This document shows positions 32,328-43,145 of a DNA stretch of 64,000 nt, piece by piece. The stretch comes from Polytrichum commune (lineage: Eukaryota; Streptophyta; Polytrichopsida; Polytrichales; Polytrichaceae), in assembly GCA_950295325.1 (NCBI GenBank), contig OX485804.1:7376001-7440000 (forward strand). Reading direction: 5' to 3'. A program made the position numbers and the translations under genes. The notes below the pieces were generated by a model. The model ran no database searches. It was not told where the DNA came from and worked only from the letters and a program-made list of their open reading frames with translations. Positions within the stretch are counted from its first letter, which is position 1; every line of letters starts with the position of its first letter.

Positions 32328-34140
32328 AGCATGGTAGTTGTTGAGCTTGTTACAACAACTTTCACTTTGTAGAAGCTAAGCTACGAGTTAGTTGAGTGGA
32401 GATTCTTGCACTAAGATCTAGGCAATTGCTAAAGGATTTTTGAATTGGACGCCCATGAACACAAAGGACATAAGCAAAAGCAAAGCCAATGCATGGTGAG
32501 CATGTGGCGGATCCTCATAGCTTGGGACTAAAAGCAACAACTGGCACGTACGTACTTCAACTCTTATTTATTTTTGTTATTACGTCTCGTAAGTAAGAAA
32601 GTAAGTAAGGGAATTGTCGCCTTTATGTTGTACGATTTGGACAACACTTATTAACACGCTTGTGTAACTCTCACCATAAAAACGGTCCTTCCCCATTTTG
32701 TCCCATCTCCATCCCGGTGCTATACTTACCCTCATTCCTCCTCTTTCCCTCCGTTTTACACTACTTTGCCAAGTAAATTTTCATGTACTTTCATTTTTGG
32801 AATGCACGGAATGAATTCATTGCGAGAGAAGATATACACAACCACATCCATTCAAGAGCCGAGTGGGGCTCGTAAAAGAACTCCATAGAAGGCTAGGGTT
32901 ACGGGCTTGTAAAGGTGAGAATGTAGTGAACTGGGTATTATTTGGTCATTTAAAGATAGTTTGATTTTAGTATTAGCATTATAGATTCTGATTTAGTTTA
33001 GTGGAGTCCAAATGGAATGAATCAGCTCTCAATCTTGTAGGGGATACATCCATGATGGAAGAGTTTACATAGATGTCATGAATCCCCAGCCCGTATTAGA
33101 ATGGCCTTTGGCTTTTCCAAATAATGTTAAGACAATAATGTCTCCTCTGAATACATGTTGAGTTGGTCCCCTGAGAGGTGTCAAATTGGTTGAAAATGAA
33201 TCAAATATAACTACACCATTTATGGTGTTCATACTCATGTACAATATTCATGAAAGGGCCTCGACTAGATGCCTGAAGGTTTCAAAGTGTCATGTCTGTT
33301 GACTGTCAATATGATCCTATTTGTCAACATAAGGGATTTTCAAGTGAAAATATTTGCATTATGACATTTTATCGTAGCACATTGGGATATATGAGGTTGT
33401 AGTCCATTGTGTAAAATATAATGGCATACACCTTATAACATTATTGAATATACTTATGCCAAGATTTTAGTAAGCGCACTTGAACACCAAGTGTCATGAG
33501 GTGACACTAATTGTCAAGTTGTTGATCTTTAGTGTAACCTAGTGTACACCTCAAAATAGGGTATGTGGCATTATTATCATGTGACACTAAATATCATAAA
33601 TGATGTACTTCACGAGCCTTTATATAGGGTTCAAGGGTCTCTACTTCTAGGGAGGGCGCATGGCCTAAGATTCCAACATCCAAGTGGGCCATCAAGGACC
33701 TGGCTGCCACAATAAAAAAAAATCAAAAAACTGAACATGGTCATAAAATTTTGTGGGAAAAATAATATTTTTCCATCGCCAAGTAAAACGCATGCAATGT
33801 GTTGTACCACCGCTCACCCAGTTGCCGAACATCCCCAACGGCAAAAAACAATTACATGGAAGCAAAGTTGGGCCCTGTGCCCAACCCTTCGACTGTGATG
33901 AAGGAGAGCAAACCTAAAAATATGGTGAAAGTTTCTCATCCACTCACTTTACCTCGTAAAAAAGTTCATAACATGTTGAGGATGTGCCAATGGGTCATGA
34001 ATTTCTTCTAATTTGTCTTAGGACAATGATTGTTATATGCCCCCAACTTCATATTCAACATTTAATCAAGGCTAATGCATTTACTTGCACTTAATTAGTT
34101 TGACTATGTATAAATACTTGTGAAAGGAGAGAACAACCTC
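32328..34140. other. Non-coding stretch, repeat H copy 2 inside
   Basis: No gene recognised. Positions 33375-33590 carry repeat H copy 2. The frame 33799-34011 is Lys-rich but unrecognised. Sequence from about 34020 onward may be the upstream flank of the gypsy relic. Confidence 0.45.
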
Positions 34141-34985
34141 CGTGCCTCTCCAATTACAACCAATTGGTACACTTGGGTGCAGTTGAACAAATATTGTTAC
34201 ACAAAGGCACGGCACGTGGTCACCTTAGTGTTGAATCAACCATCAAGAAAATACACGAGCATGATACATGCATAATTGTCACACTGCGACGTTCACAAAT
34301 TTTAAAGAGAATTCCATCACTAAATTTTATATTAAAAAAATTATGAATCAATTTTAGGAATCAAATATGATCTAGGCATACACTTTATCAACAATGTCAT
34401 TAACTTTATCAATGACGTCATGGATAATTATATCATCAAGCACAAAGTTTCAAAGCTTTACTACTTGCAAGGCAACATGCAGGTGGAGTCTACGAATAAA
34501 ACTTTGTTCACGATGATTTTGAAGGTGGTCAACATGAATAAGAATGATTGGGACGATTGTTTAGTCTTGACCTTATGGACATGTCGAATTACTTACGAGG
34601 TAACCGTAGGGTACACGCCATTCAATTAAGTATTTGGCACTCAACTATTATTGTGGTCATGCCTACATTTTCAAGCATTGCCCCTAAGGACTATACACCG
34701 GAACGAGTTCTTGTGGCTTGGATCAACGATTTACACAAACCAAAAGAAGGGATAGATCTAGTCTAGACTAATCAAATTGCATTCTAGACCAAATGAATCT
34801 CATATATCAACAAAACACAAATCCTAAGAATGTTTTGAAAAGGTGAAGCAATCTTGTGTTGTCCACGTGAATATAACATTAAGCCATATGAAGATCATAC
34901 TGTCTAGGAGGGACCATATAAAATCCAGATGACACTACTCAATGACACAACGCTCTTAGTGAGATAAAACAAAACCAATGATAAA
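34141..34985 (+). pseudogene. Ty3/gypsy integrase relic
   Basis: The frame 34164-34346 holds HKGTARGHLSVESTIKKIHE, matching the HHCC zinc-binding head of gypsy integrases. After a jump, 34380-34629 reads a degraded 'G-x-HF-x-N' followed by YYLQGNMQVESTNKTL, the block carrying the catalytic Glu, then DWDDCLVLTLWTCRITYEV. About 34900-34940 contains WEGPYKIQ-like sequence typical of the C-terminal domain. The two catalytic Asp should lie between 34346 and 34380, where far too little DNA remains, so the core is deleted. Frames change several times. No LTR, primer-binding site, gag or polymerase was found. In an intact element the enzyme inserts the cDNA into the chromosome. Confidence 0.75.
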
Positions 34986-35109
34986 ATTTGTGACTCCCAA
35001 TGCCATCATTGGGTCAAGAAACCGCATGCTCAAAAGGGAGTAGACACTAGCACATCCCACATAGTTTGTGAGGCCGCATTGCAACTCGAAAACTTGCTAA
35101 GGGGGGGAG

Positions 35110-35625
35110 ATGCTTACTAAACTACATGCAATTGTGGATAGTTTCACGCATTTGTAGTTGGAGGTTGTGTCTTACATTATGCAACAACACAATGAAATTG
35201 CAAAGTCATCGTTTGACATGCACAGAGTGAGAAAAAAGGGTGAAAAAACCTTAAACATTTTCTATCCATGGAACAACAAAGGCTTATAGCAATTCAATAT
35301 GAGAATTTCCAACTTCAGTTGAAAGTGGCAACAACTTCGCATACTACATGTGAAAAACAAATTTAGAGGTTGAAAAACGATGTGCAGTTGGAGAAGGCCG
35401 CAACGTAGTTCCAACGATCAAGGGTACACCATTTAGAAGGGGACCAAGCAAGAAACTCAACAACAACTTGCCGATTGTTAATTGAGAACTCAAGACTAAA
35501 TGTGCAACTTGAACAAACCAAACATCGATTTGAGGTGGCCACCACAAATTTGGAACACCTACAAATGCATGGGAGGAGATGGAAAAGTGCATGCATCCAC
35601 GTGGCTCAAACAGATGGCTGGTGAC
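35110..35625 (+). pseudogene. Possible coiled-coil ORF relic
   Basis: Read on the + strand from about 35265, the frame gives a Gln/Leu/Glu-rich, heptad-like sequence (for example EQQRLIAIQYENFQLQLKV, and later RLNVQLEQTKHRFEVA) with stops at about 35364 and 35407. This looks like a decayed coiled-coil protein, perhaps a transposon gag-like or other accessory ORF lying downstream of the gypsy relic. No family can be named. Minus-strand frames over the same bases (35344-35596) are shadows. Confidence 0.3.
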
Positions 35626-37476
35626 CTAGGTGCTCAAAGAATTACGTTCTTTGGATTTGTCCGTAGCCAATTGCCAAGGGCAACCCCCCTCCCCTGCACA
35701 AGGGTTGGGGCAAACCGACCCGCACATTGGTTCCTTGGCAACAAGGGTTTAAACCAGTGTTGGACCAGTATATATGTTAGGCGTGGTATAAGCACTGGTG
35801 TCAAGTAGGGTATCGCAAACCATACCCAACTGGTATCAAAGGGGACAATACACTAATTCATACGTGTGCATCATGGGTAGGAGATATTTATGAACATACC
35901 AATACCAAGGAGGGGTTTAGAATGCAATATTGAGACCATTCTTGTGCACATGGTCACGTCATTTCTCCACAGTATTGTTCCTTACTTTCTTAGGCTTGCA
36001 TTCGAAGGTTGTAGTTAAGTAGATAGGGATGGAAGATATTGGCGGCCTACCTTGGATTTGATGCAGAATGGGAAGAGATTTGCTGCATTAATTGTTGAAG
36101 ATTCAAGGCGTCACTGCCTTCATTGTGGTTGTTGAGGTTTGGCCCTAAACCTGTATCACCTAGTTTAGTTCAAGATTTCATGTTATTTTTCCTTGATTGA
36201 TGGGTGTCATGTTCATTTTCTAGTTGTAACCAACACATGTTAACAAATTCCTTGTGTTCATGGCTTGGAAGGTTGCATGAATAAGATGTGATTTGTTTGC
36301 AAAGATTAGCTCTCAAATACTAGGATTCCCCTTTTAGGGTTTCATAATTAGATTTCAGCGAATATGACAACAACTTTGGTTCAATATGAATGGGGAGGAC
36401 AGGGTTTACCAGGAGGAGAACCATCCAATACAAAGCCAAAAACAACAGATGACACACACAACACCATTGCGGATGTTGGAGTTATAATAAAAGAGTTGCA
36501 TATTGCATAGGAGTTGGCAATTTGGTATGTGCGACTCACTCATCTACAAGACAACCATAAGTTTTGGATACCTTATCATAGAACTTCTTCAGTGTAGGCA
36601 TTTTTCTTATTGCATCTGCAAGGAATAAAGGTTGGTGTAAAGGTACCACAAACAATGAGGTGTGTTTTGTGCCATCTAACATCATCCACTCCAATTGTGT
36701 CTGAAGGGCAAAGCTCCACTGTCTCACAACCTACTACTCGTTCCAAGAAAGGTATCCTTAACTACAACTCTGCACATGGATCTACCTCTATGATAAAACA
36801 TATGATGGATGAGCACGCTACTGATGTGGAAATATATAAGAAAGTTGTGGCAACAACTGATGCAAAGGAAAAAAAAAAAAAACATAAATGCAAGAAAAAA
36901 AAACAGGTGAATCCTAGTGCCATAATCGAATACTATGGTAGTACTAGTCCTTATGGGAAGAATGATGTAGCACAACAAAGGTTTATGGAGGATCTCATTT
37001 TTTATATTGCAAAATGATACATTGCATTGTCTGCAGTGGAGAATCCATGGTTGCGGCGTTTGGGGTTGTGACGTGATCCGAAGGTGAGGTTTCCCACACG
37101 AAAACAAGTAATGAAGGAGATCATCCCATCTATGTTGCAAAAGACTATAGAACGTTTTGTGTTGCCGGCATTGGCAAGTTGTGCAACAGTTGCAGTGACT
37201 TTTGATCTGTAGATGTCGCATACGGAAGTGGACACATTATGTTTGGTGGTGAACTTCATAGATAGCGATCGGGAACCCCGACATATCACTGTAGGTATTT
37301 TTGAAGCATTAGATACTGCAGGAGCAACTTTAATAATTATTGTGAAGAGGTTGCTTTTAGATTTTCACCTCACAAACAAAGTAATTTCGTATGTGAAAGA
37401 TAAAGGTAGTAATTTGAGAACGTTGGCGTCAACTTTAACATCGGTTGTCTCTTGCAAGCCTTTGGCTTTGTTGCAG

Positions 37477-37487
37477 CCCTACCCGGA
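37477..37487. repeat. SINE target-site duplication, left copy (11 bp)
   Basis: 'ccctacccgga' repeats exactly at 37855-37865. Removing the insertion plus one copy restores the hAT reading frame across the junction, which proves the boundaries. Confidence 0.95.
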
Positions 37488-37854
37488 GATAGATAGAAAC
37501 TCCGGTCCCTCTTTTGCAAGGGGCCGGCGTGAATAAAGTGTCCGTTCGTAATGTCAATGACCCGATGCCCACTGGACAAGGGGACATTGGGGCAATACTA
37601 CTCTCCCCTTTCGAGGATGGACACTATAGTGACACACTATACTAGTTCCTAGCTAGCCACTAGTGCCTTGAAGATACCGGACATGGTATCCCCCCAAAGG
37701 GCTTTGAGGTACCCATACAACAAGGTCCAAGGACCCCCCACCATAGTTGGGTGGACTAAGGTGGTGAGCACCACACCGGCATGGGGAATAGAACCCACAA
37801 CCTCCTCATTGGGGGCCATGAGCCCTAACCACCAAGCCAAGGCCCGTGGTGCCT
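37488..37854 (-). mobile_element. tRNA-derived SINE, full length, inserted in the hAT relic
   Basis: A 367 bp insertion on the minus strand. Reading from 37854 downward it starts 'aggcaccacgggccttggct'. An A box 'tggcttggtggttag' lies at 37839-37825 and a B box 'ggttctattcc' at 37795-37785, 44 bases apart, the spacing of a normal tRNA promoter. The element ends with a G/C-rich hairpin region and the tail 'ggagtttctatctatc'. It would be transcribed by RNA polymerase III and copied by a LINE enzyme in trans. The 3' 60 bp are shared with the truncated copy at 39042-39142. Frames called here (37649-37916) are not coding. Confidence 0.9.
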
Positions 37855-37865
37855 CCCTACCCGGA
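37855..37865. repeat. SINE target-site duplication, right copy (11 bp)
   Basis: Exact copy of 37477-37487; the hAT transposase reading resumes just after it. Confidence 0.95.
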
Positions 37866-38892
37866 AGTGTGTTTTGGACACATTATGTCAAAGGCATGCC
37901 AATATTCTACAGATGACACAAAACTTTGTATTGGAACGAAGAAGGTGTCCATTAAAAAAACTCAAACTAACTTGCAGAAAACAATTACATTGGCTAAAAA
38001 CTCCGGAAAAGGAAGAGCAGAGTGAGATAAAGCGTGAGTTGAAGCGGGACTTGCCTCTCGAAAGCTAAAGACACATGTGAAAACAAGATTTGTAAGCAAA
38101 GTCGTGTTTTTTCAGGTGAGAACTAGAACTAGAACTAGAATTTGAACTTGAACTAGTATGATCGGTGGATGCCTGTGGTGGCAACACTTCGATGTGGGCA
38201 GATGGACTCGGAGCTGCAACTACTTTATGACCGCATGGCTTTTGAATCAATTGGAGTTATCAAACCATGTCTTGCATTTGCAGTTGATTTCACTCGTGAG
38301 AAGGCACATAATATGGTGTCGTTGATGTAAGACCCTAGGTATAAGGGGTTGCATGTGATTATTGACTACGTGGGACGTGAGAAGGCCATGCACATTGCTT
38401 GTGAAGGTGTCAAGGTTGTTGAATCCGAGCTTGGAGAATAACTTGGCACCCACATTGGAGGCTACAATTGATTCTCTTTTTGGGCACACGAGTTCTACAG
38501 AGGAGGCTAGTGAGGGCATGCGGAAATCGGAGCTCATGTTGTTTCAGAAGCTTTTGTACCTGCAGATAAAGACATTGCTCCACTTGCTTGGTGGAGGGAT
38601 AATGCCCCTCGATTTTTGCACGTATCATTTTTTGCGATGCAAATTTTAGCAATACTAGGTTCTCAGATCGCGACAAATTGAATTTTTCGTGTTGCTGGAC
38701 TTTTGTGTTCATTGCGTCATTGTAGGTTGGGCATCCAAAATTTAGATGCACTTGTCATGATACTCAAAAATTGGCCCATAGATGCTAGAGATGAGTGCAA
38801 CTCTTTTGCAAAATCCGATCTCGGTGAATTTTTTGTTGACGAGGTTGAATCAATGGATGCTCATGAAGATGAATCACAAGGAGCAGGTTAGT

Positions 38893-38915
38893 GCTCCTTA
38901 GACTCACTAAGGAGC
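38893..38915. other. Perfect 8 bp hairpin just after the transposase stop
   Basis: 'gctcctta' and 'taaggagc' flank the loop 'gactcac', two bases after the hAT stop codon. It could be a remnant of the transposon 3' region or a chance stem. Confidence 0.6.
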
Positions 38916-39028
38916 AAGCTAAACAATGGTACTTAGTGGTAGACCAACCTGCTCCTCGTTCTAATCTACCACTAAATACCATGAGATGTTTGGTGTATGT
39001 ACCTCTATAGTTGTCAAAGATTAAGAAA

Positions 39029-39041
39029 TATAAGTCTTGTG
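39029..39041. repeat. Target-site duplication of the truncated SINE, left copy (13 bp)
   Basis: 'tataagtcttgtg' repeats exactly at 39143-39155, bracketing a 101 bp insertion. Confidence 0.93.
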
Positions 39042-39142
39042 ACACCCAAAGCCATTACCCTGGGGTATGGCTAAGGATGTCCTACGAACAGACACTCTAT
39101 TCACTCCGCCCCCCCTAAAAGGGGTTGGAGTTCTTCTTCTTC
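39042..39142 (+). mobile_element. 5'-truncated SINE (101 bp) sharing the tail of the 37.5 kb SINE
   Basis: The insertion carries 'tacgaacagacactctattc', then a C-run, 'ctaaaaggggttggagtt' and a (TTC)n tail. The SINE at 37488-37854 (minus strand) has 'tacgaacggacactttattc', a G/C stem, 'aagagggaccggagttt' and a 'ctatctatc' tail. The two clearly share one 3' domain. The A and B boxes are missing here because of the 5' truncation. The 13 bp duplication confirms insertion by reverse transcription. Confidence 0.85.
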
Positions 39143-39155
39143 TATAAGTCTTGTG
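39143..39155. repeat. Target-site duplication of the truncated SINE, right copy (13 bp)
   Basis: Exact copy of 39029-39041, directly after the (TTC)n tail. Confidence 0.93.
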
Positions 39156-39159
39156 TATA

Positions 39160-39628
39160 AAGATGTGTTGTGTGTAAAATTGAATGTTGAGGATCAACTG
39201 CCAAGGGCCTTAATATCACCGGAAATGGAAACTAATGAAGCATCCACATTGGAGTTATATGAGGCAATGGGCGACATTATTGAACTATTTCAAAAATTGG
39301 ACAAGCTTTGCTTGCAATTACACAAACTTGGGTTATTGAGTGCCAAGGCAAGCTTTGGTCCTTACAATTTCCAACAAGCTCAAAGATTCTATTCTAAGTA
39401 TTGCAAGGACCAAGCAATGAATTGGAGGGAAATAGAAAGCATTTTGAGAGAAAAAAACTAAACAAATCTACAACCACATTACAAAGGGTTCATTTGGATA
39501 AAGAAGCTCAAGACCAACAAGATACAATAAATAATCATATTAGTGTAAAAATAATAAGCATGGGTCCAAGACCCCGAGTCTTCCACCGAGTCTTCATGAA
39601 GACTTCCAACGAACACATTGAATATTAG
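39160..39628 (+). pseudogene. Probable upstream part of the L1-like relic
   Basis: The frame 39153-39461 is helical and Leu-rich (LYEAMGDIIELFQKLDKLC). A second frame, 39401-39628, reads KLNKSTTTLQRVHLDKEAQD, which resembles the coiled stretch that precedes the reverse transcriptase in plant L1 elements. It lies directly upstream of recognisable L1 sequence, separated only by MITE C copy 2. No apurinic-type endonuclease motif was found. The assignment rests mainly on position and is weak for the first 250 bp. Confidence 0.35.
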
Positions 39629-39644
39629 TTATAGAATAATAGTA

Positions 39645-39794
39645 GCACAAAGTGAAAAAATTACCCACGTTAATTTTCTACAAGAAGTTTAGTGTGAGTT
39701 GAGGATTAATGTGGCCCACATTAGCCCTCGTTATAAGAATTAGTGTGGGCTCTAAAAAATTACTATGGGCCACAATAAAAGGACTATTTAGTGT
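39645..39794 (-). mobile_element. MITE family C, copy 2, nested in the L1 relic
   Basis: The right end 'ggactatttagtg' is followed by TA (39795-39796). Inside are 'taatgtggcccacatta' and 'gaattagtgtgggct', reverse complements of C copy 1 landmarks. The left end is ragged near 'agcacaaagtg'. L1-like reading resumes a few bases later (KEALRVFKQ), so the MITE landed inside the L1 relic. Confidence 0.6.
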
Positions 39795-39799
39795 AGTTG

Positions 39800-41343
39800 C
39801 AAGGAGGCTCTAAGGGTATTTAAGCAACTGAAATTAGTAGGTCAACATGTAAGGTCAACAAGTAGGTGGCATAGTAAATGTGATACTCTGACAACCAAAT
39901 TTTTCAATGCGGTAAAGGAGAGCTCACAATGCACTCTCCTACAAGAACTTGAGGGTGAGGATGGGGTTAGACTTACTCACTTTGAAGGGTTAAGTCAAGT
40001 ATGCACTCAATTCTATGGGAAATTGTACTCTCATCGTAGGGGAGCAAGCATGGTCAAGAATACGGGAAAAATGCTCCGGTATATTAAAACCATGATTTTG
40101 TTGGTCAAATGTCTAAAAGTAATATCAAAATATTTTTAAAATTGGACTTTTTCCAGTTGGAATGACTAAAGGGTTAATCACCTTTTTGTTCAGACACATA
40201 GAGAAGTATAGACTGGGCAATTGGAGGCCCGTCATGCTCCTAAATGTTACTTATAAATCTTACACAATTTTTTTTTTGAAAAGGTTACACCTGGTTTTGA
40301 AAAAAAAAATTACTTTAGATCAAATTGTGTTTTTACCACTACGACATATCTTAGACAATGTGTTACTCGTGCAATAAACATTAAATGGGGCAAAGCAAAG
40401 TAATTGGGAACCATTTTTTATGAAACTGGACTTTGTTGAGGCCTACAATACGCTAGCATGAAAGTTTATGTTTCAAGCTATAGAGGCATTTTGAGGCCCA
40501 CCTAGTTTCATCAACACAACTAAACTCCTTCTCAAGTATCAAGTGTGGTGGTTAATACTAATCATCAACCCTCAAGATTTTTGAAATATATAGAGAGGTG
40601 TTAGGCACCATACCTCTTTCTAATCGTGGGTGAGGTCCTAAACCATGTCATTAAATGTGCATTTACCAATAAGGAGACAAGGGGAGTAGTCATGTCAAGC
40701 ACTACCCAACAACAAATTAGTGCGGAATATGTTGATGACACTTCTTTTACTATGGAAGGCAAAAAAATAGGCAGTCGAGAGCCTCGTAAGACTTCTTCAC
40801 AAGTTCAACTCTTCCTCGTGACTAGAGTTTAACTGGAGTCAATATTAGCCTATTGGCAAAGTGACCTTAGAGCAAGGCTCACATATTTAGACACCTAGCA
40901 ATGGAAGTGGGCACAAGAAGGAGAGTTTTCCAAGTTGCTAGGCACAATATTTGGGTTAGAACTATTGGTTATGGATAATTTTGTTATTAGAAAATTTAAG
41001 AAGAAAATCACATATCGGGGGTTGAAACACCTTTCATTGGTAGGAAGAGGATTGATTGTTAACCAAGTTTTAGCATCCATATTGTGGTTTTTTGTCACAA
41101 ATGTGGACATGAACTTGGAGGTCTATCAAAACCACTGGAGGCTTACTTAGGAACTTCATGTGGGGAGGACAATTAGGTTATGTTAGAGCTAGGGTTGTTT
41201 GGACAAATTGTTGTGCCAAACTAAAAAATGGAGGCCTTAGCATGATTGACCCAAGTGTATCTCAAGCACATCTCTTCCAACGCATCAAGCATCCCCTCAT
41301 AAACTTCCAATATTTAGGATATATTTCCAAGTTGGATAATTAA
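39800..41343 (+). pseudogene. L1-like non-LTR retrotransposon relic (reverse transcriptase)
   Basis: A series of frames with stops and shifts still follows L1 order. KFFNAVKESSQ and LTHFEGLSQVCTQFYGKLY occur at about 39895-40030. Frame 40162-40377 has NWRPVMLLNVTYK and LPLRHILDNVLLVQ (reverse transcriptase blocks 1-2). KLDFVEAYNTL at about 40424 is the first catalytic-Asp block. EYVDD at about 40725-40739 is the YxDD motif with Val at x. Frame 40935-41150 gives RGLIVNQVLASILWFF, and 41158-41343 gives MWGGQ...RVVWTNCC...GGLSMIDP. It is much more decayed than the 17.2 kb element and belongs to a different clade. Both ends are indistinct; no poly-A tail or target duplication seen. Confidence 0.8.
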
Positions 41344-42190
41344 GCTACAAATGAGTCCGGATGAATCGACCATAAACCTATATAGAATTATTTCTCAATT
41401 TGACTTCTTTACTAGACTTTATATTATAAGATGTGTTCTATTATAGTGAAGTTACATTGTGATGAATGAACCATAAGTCTTTAGAAAATAGGTTTCTAAT
41501 AAATCCCTAACTAGATTACCACGTACCTTAAGCCATGTGCACAACATGGACAATCCTTGGAATGTATTTCCCATTACAAAGAGGAGGTCTCAAATTTAGA
41601 TATTTAATCCCCGTTGCATACTAGCTCATTAATCCCAAAGCACCTAAAAAATCATTTTCAATCTCTCCCTCACCTTGGCAAGTTGGTATATATTTCACAG
41701 TACCTCCAATATGGCTAGAAATTTTGTTTTGGGAAGGCGAAGGCTTGAGGCTTAGTTGATCCCAATGCCTATCACAAACGTGGCTCATTGTTTATTCTTC
41801 ATGGGTTGTCAAAGTTAGATATACCACATTTTTTGTAGCCTAACATGAGTGTAGCCAATAACAAAGAATATTGACGTGAATGACAAATTCAGCCACATTA
41901 TTCTTATGTATAATGTTTACAATGAAAGTTATTGTAGTAGTCTTGTCTACCTTAATGGACCACATCACCACAAAAAAAAATTGCCAATTCCTTGTGCCTT
42001 TCCTCCAAGTTGTTTTCTTCTAGGTATGTTATAGATGAGTGGATAGCTCCTTGGTAATTGTGGGGACCTAGTTGTGGCAAGTTCCACCCACCCCAAGGTT
42101 GATTACTCTCACAAATCACAATGGGCTTGACGCTACACTATCCAACTATCTATTTTTCTATTATGTAACTATCAATCAATCACTTGATCA
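41344..42190. other. Non-coding stretch, no gene seen
   Basis: Probably includes the decayed 3' part of the L1 relic at its left end. Nothing else recognisable. Confidence 0.4.
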
Positions 42191-42191
42191 A

Positions 42192-42361
42192 CATAACATT
42201 ATTAAGATATACACGCTTGTTATGTGGGACTGACGGTATTCCACGTAGTATTCCCAGATATTTTTCCACATTCAGTCTAAATGTGGGAGACTATCCGGGA
42301 ATACTACGTGGATTATTGTCAATCCCCGCAAAACAAGCGTGTGTATATGAATAATGTTATG
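42192..42361. repeat. 170 bp foldback with about 80 bp arms
   Basis: The left arm 'cataacattattaagatata' running into 'cacgcttgtt', then 'ccacgtagtattccc' and 'ccacatt', pairs with the right arm 'aatgtggg', 'gggaatactacgtgg', 'aacaagcgtgtgtatatgaa' and 'taatgttatg'. The loop is only about 10-15 nt. Pairing is interrupted by a few mismatches but includes a perfect 15 bp block. No TA or longer duplication was identified at the ends. It could be a foldback MITE or a locus producing a long hairpin RNA. Confidence 0.85.
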
Positions 42362-42576
42362 AATCTATATATTTGTCTATCTATCTATATATGATTTGGT
42401 GGGCCATTGAAATTGATGTGTCATGTTAGTCTAAAGTGTTGTCCATGACTGGTCATGAACAAGAAAATGTCCCATGCCACCTTCAAGAGTTGCAAGCCAT
42501 TGATTGCATAAACATTTTTGTGGGTTGATAATGAAAGAATAGCATGTTGTATTTGGTTGCTTTTCAAATTCGGACA

Positions 42577-42900
42577 GTTGAATTTGATCGGTATGTGGTT
42601 AAGTGAAGACAAAATATCACATACCATAAAGATACGTGTTCATAAGATATTGATTGTGTCTTCGAATTTAATGAACTACCCCACATTTAACAGTGAACAC
42701 AAGTGAGAAGATTTATGTATTCAATCCATTAATCAACAAACATGTGCTTGCAATAGCCATAGTTGGGGCAAGTTTGATTCTCAATATGCTTATAGTTGAT
42801 GGTTCATTGTAGATTTGCTAATGCGAAACAAGTTTCTTTGTGTAAATCCAATCGGATGAAGTTGAAAAGCATGAAAAACAAACCAAATAACACCCACAAA
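42577..42900 (+). repeat. Dispersed repeat J, copy 1
   Basis: Shares a long run of landmarks with 59805-60137: 'accataaagatacgtgtt', 'aacagtgaacacaagtg', 'atcaacaaacatgtgcttgc', 'tggttcattgtagatttgc', 'tttctttgtgtaaatc' and 'aacaaaccaaataacaccca'. Its start resembles repeat D ('gtatgtggttaag'), so D and J may be parts of one larger element. Non-coding in both copies. Confidence 0.7.
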
Positions 42901-43001
42901 ATAATGAAGTGTGAGCCCCACTAAATCAAACTTTTGATGTACCCATTTTATAATACAACGTTGATATATTTAGGTTTGGTGGGCACATCAGTGCCAAACT
43001 A

Positions 43002-43145
43002 CACTAAATATTGTATTTAGTGTCACCGATGCTATTTGTCTTGCTCAACACTAATTGTAAATTACCCGTGTAGTGTCACCAACATTAAATGTAAACCTAA
43101 CATTATTTGTTATTTCTTGTAAAAATATTTGGGCATTGTAGGTAC
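43002..43145 (+). mobile_element. MITE family B, copy 3 (left half only)
   Basis: TA followed by 'cactaaatattgtatttagt', 'cttgctcaacactaattgta', 'gtgtagtgtcaccaac' and 'tgggcattgtagg', after which similarity to the other B copies stops. The right half is missing. Confidence 0.65.

Larger units (their letters stand above)
36364..38891 (+). pseudogene. hAT-like transposase relic with BED zinc finger, split by a SINE
   Basis: A possible N-terminus begins at ATG 36364. A BED-type finger follows: CVLC near 36663 with HMMDEH (H-x4-H) near 36798, then a Lys-rich stretch and FMEDLIFYIAK ending at TGA 37015. The same protein continues as LSAVENPWLRRL, stop at 37210, then 37213-37476 (VDTLCLVVNFIDSDREPRH, KDKGSNLRTLASTLTSVVS). 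The frame is cut at 37487 by the SINE and resumes at 37866 as VCFGHIMSKACQY. The C-terminus has the hAT dimerisation signature: PLAWWRDNAPRF, AMQILAILGSQIATN-stop-IFRVAG (38579-38700), then CRLGIQNLDALVMILKNWP to the stop at 38889-38891. Multiple stops and frameshifts make it dead. Terminal inverted repeats were not found. In live elements this protein cuts and reinserts the transposon. Confidence 0.85.

Noticed and set aside
34141-41343. One large composite transposon joining the gypsy, hAT and L1 relics
   Set aside because: The three relics belong to unrelated classes, and only the SINEs and MITEs show insertion boundaries; simple accumulation explains the order.
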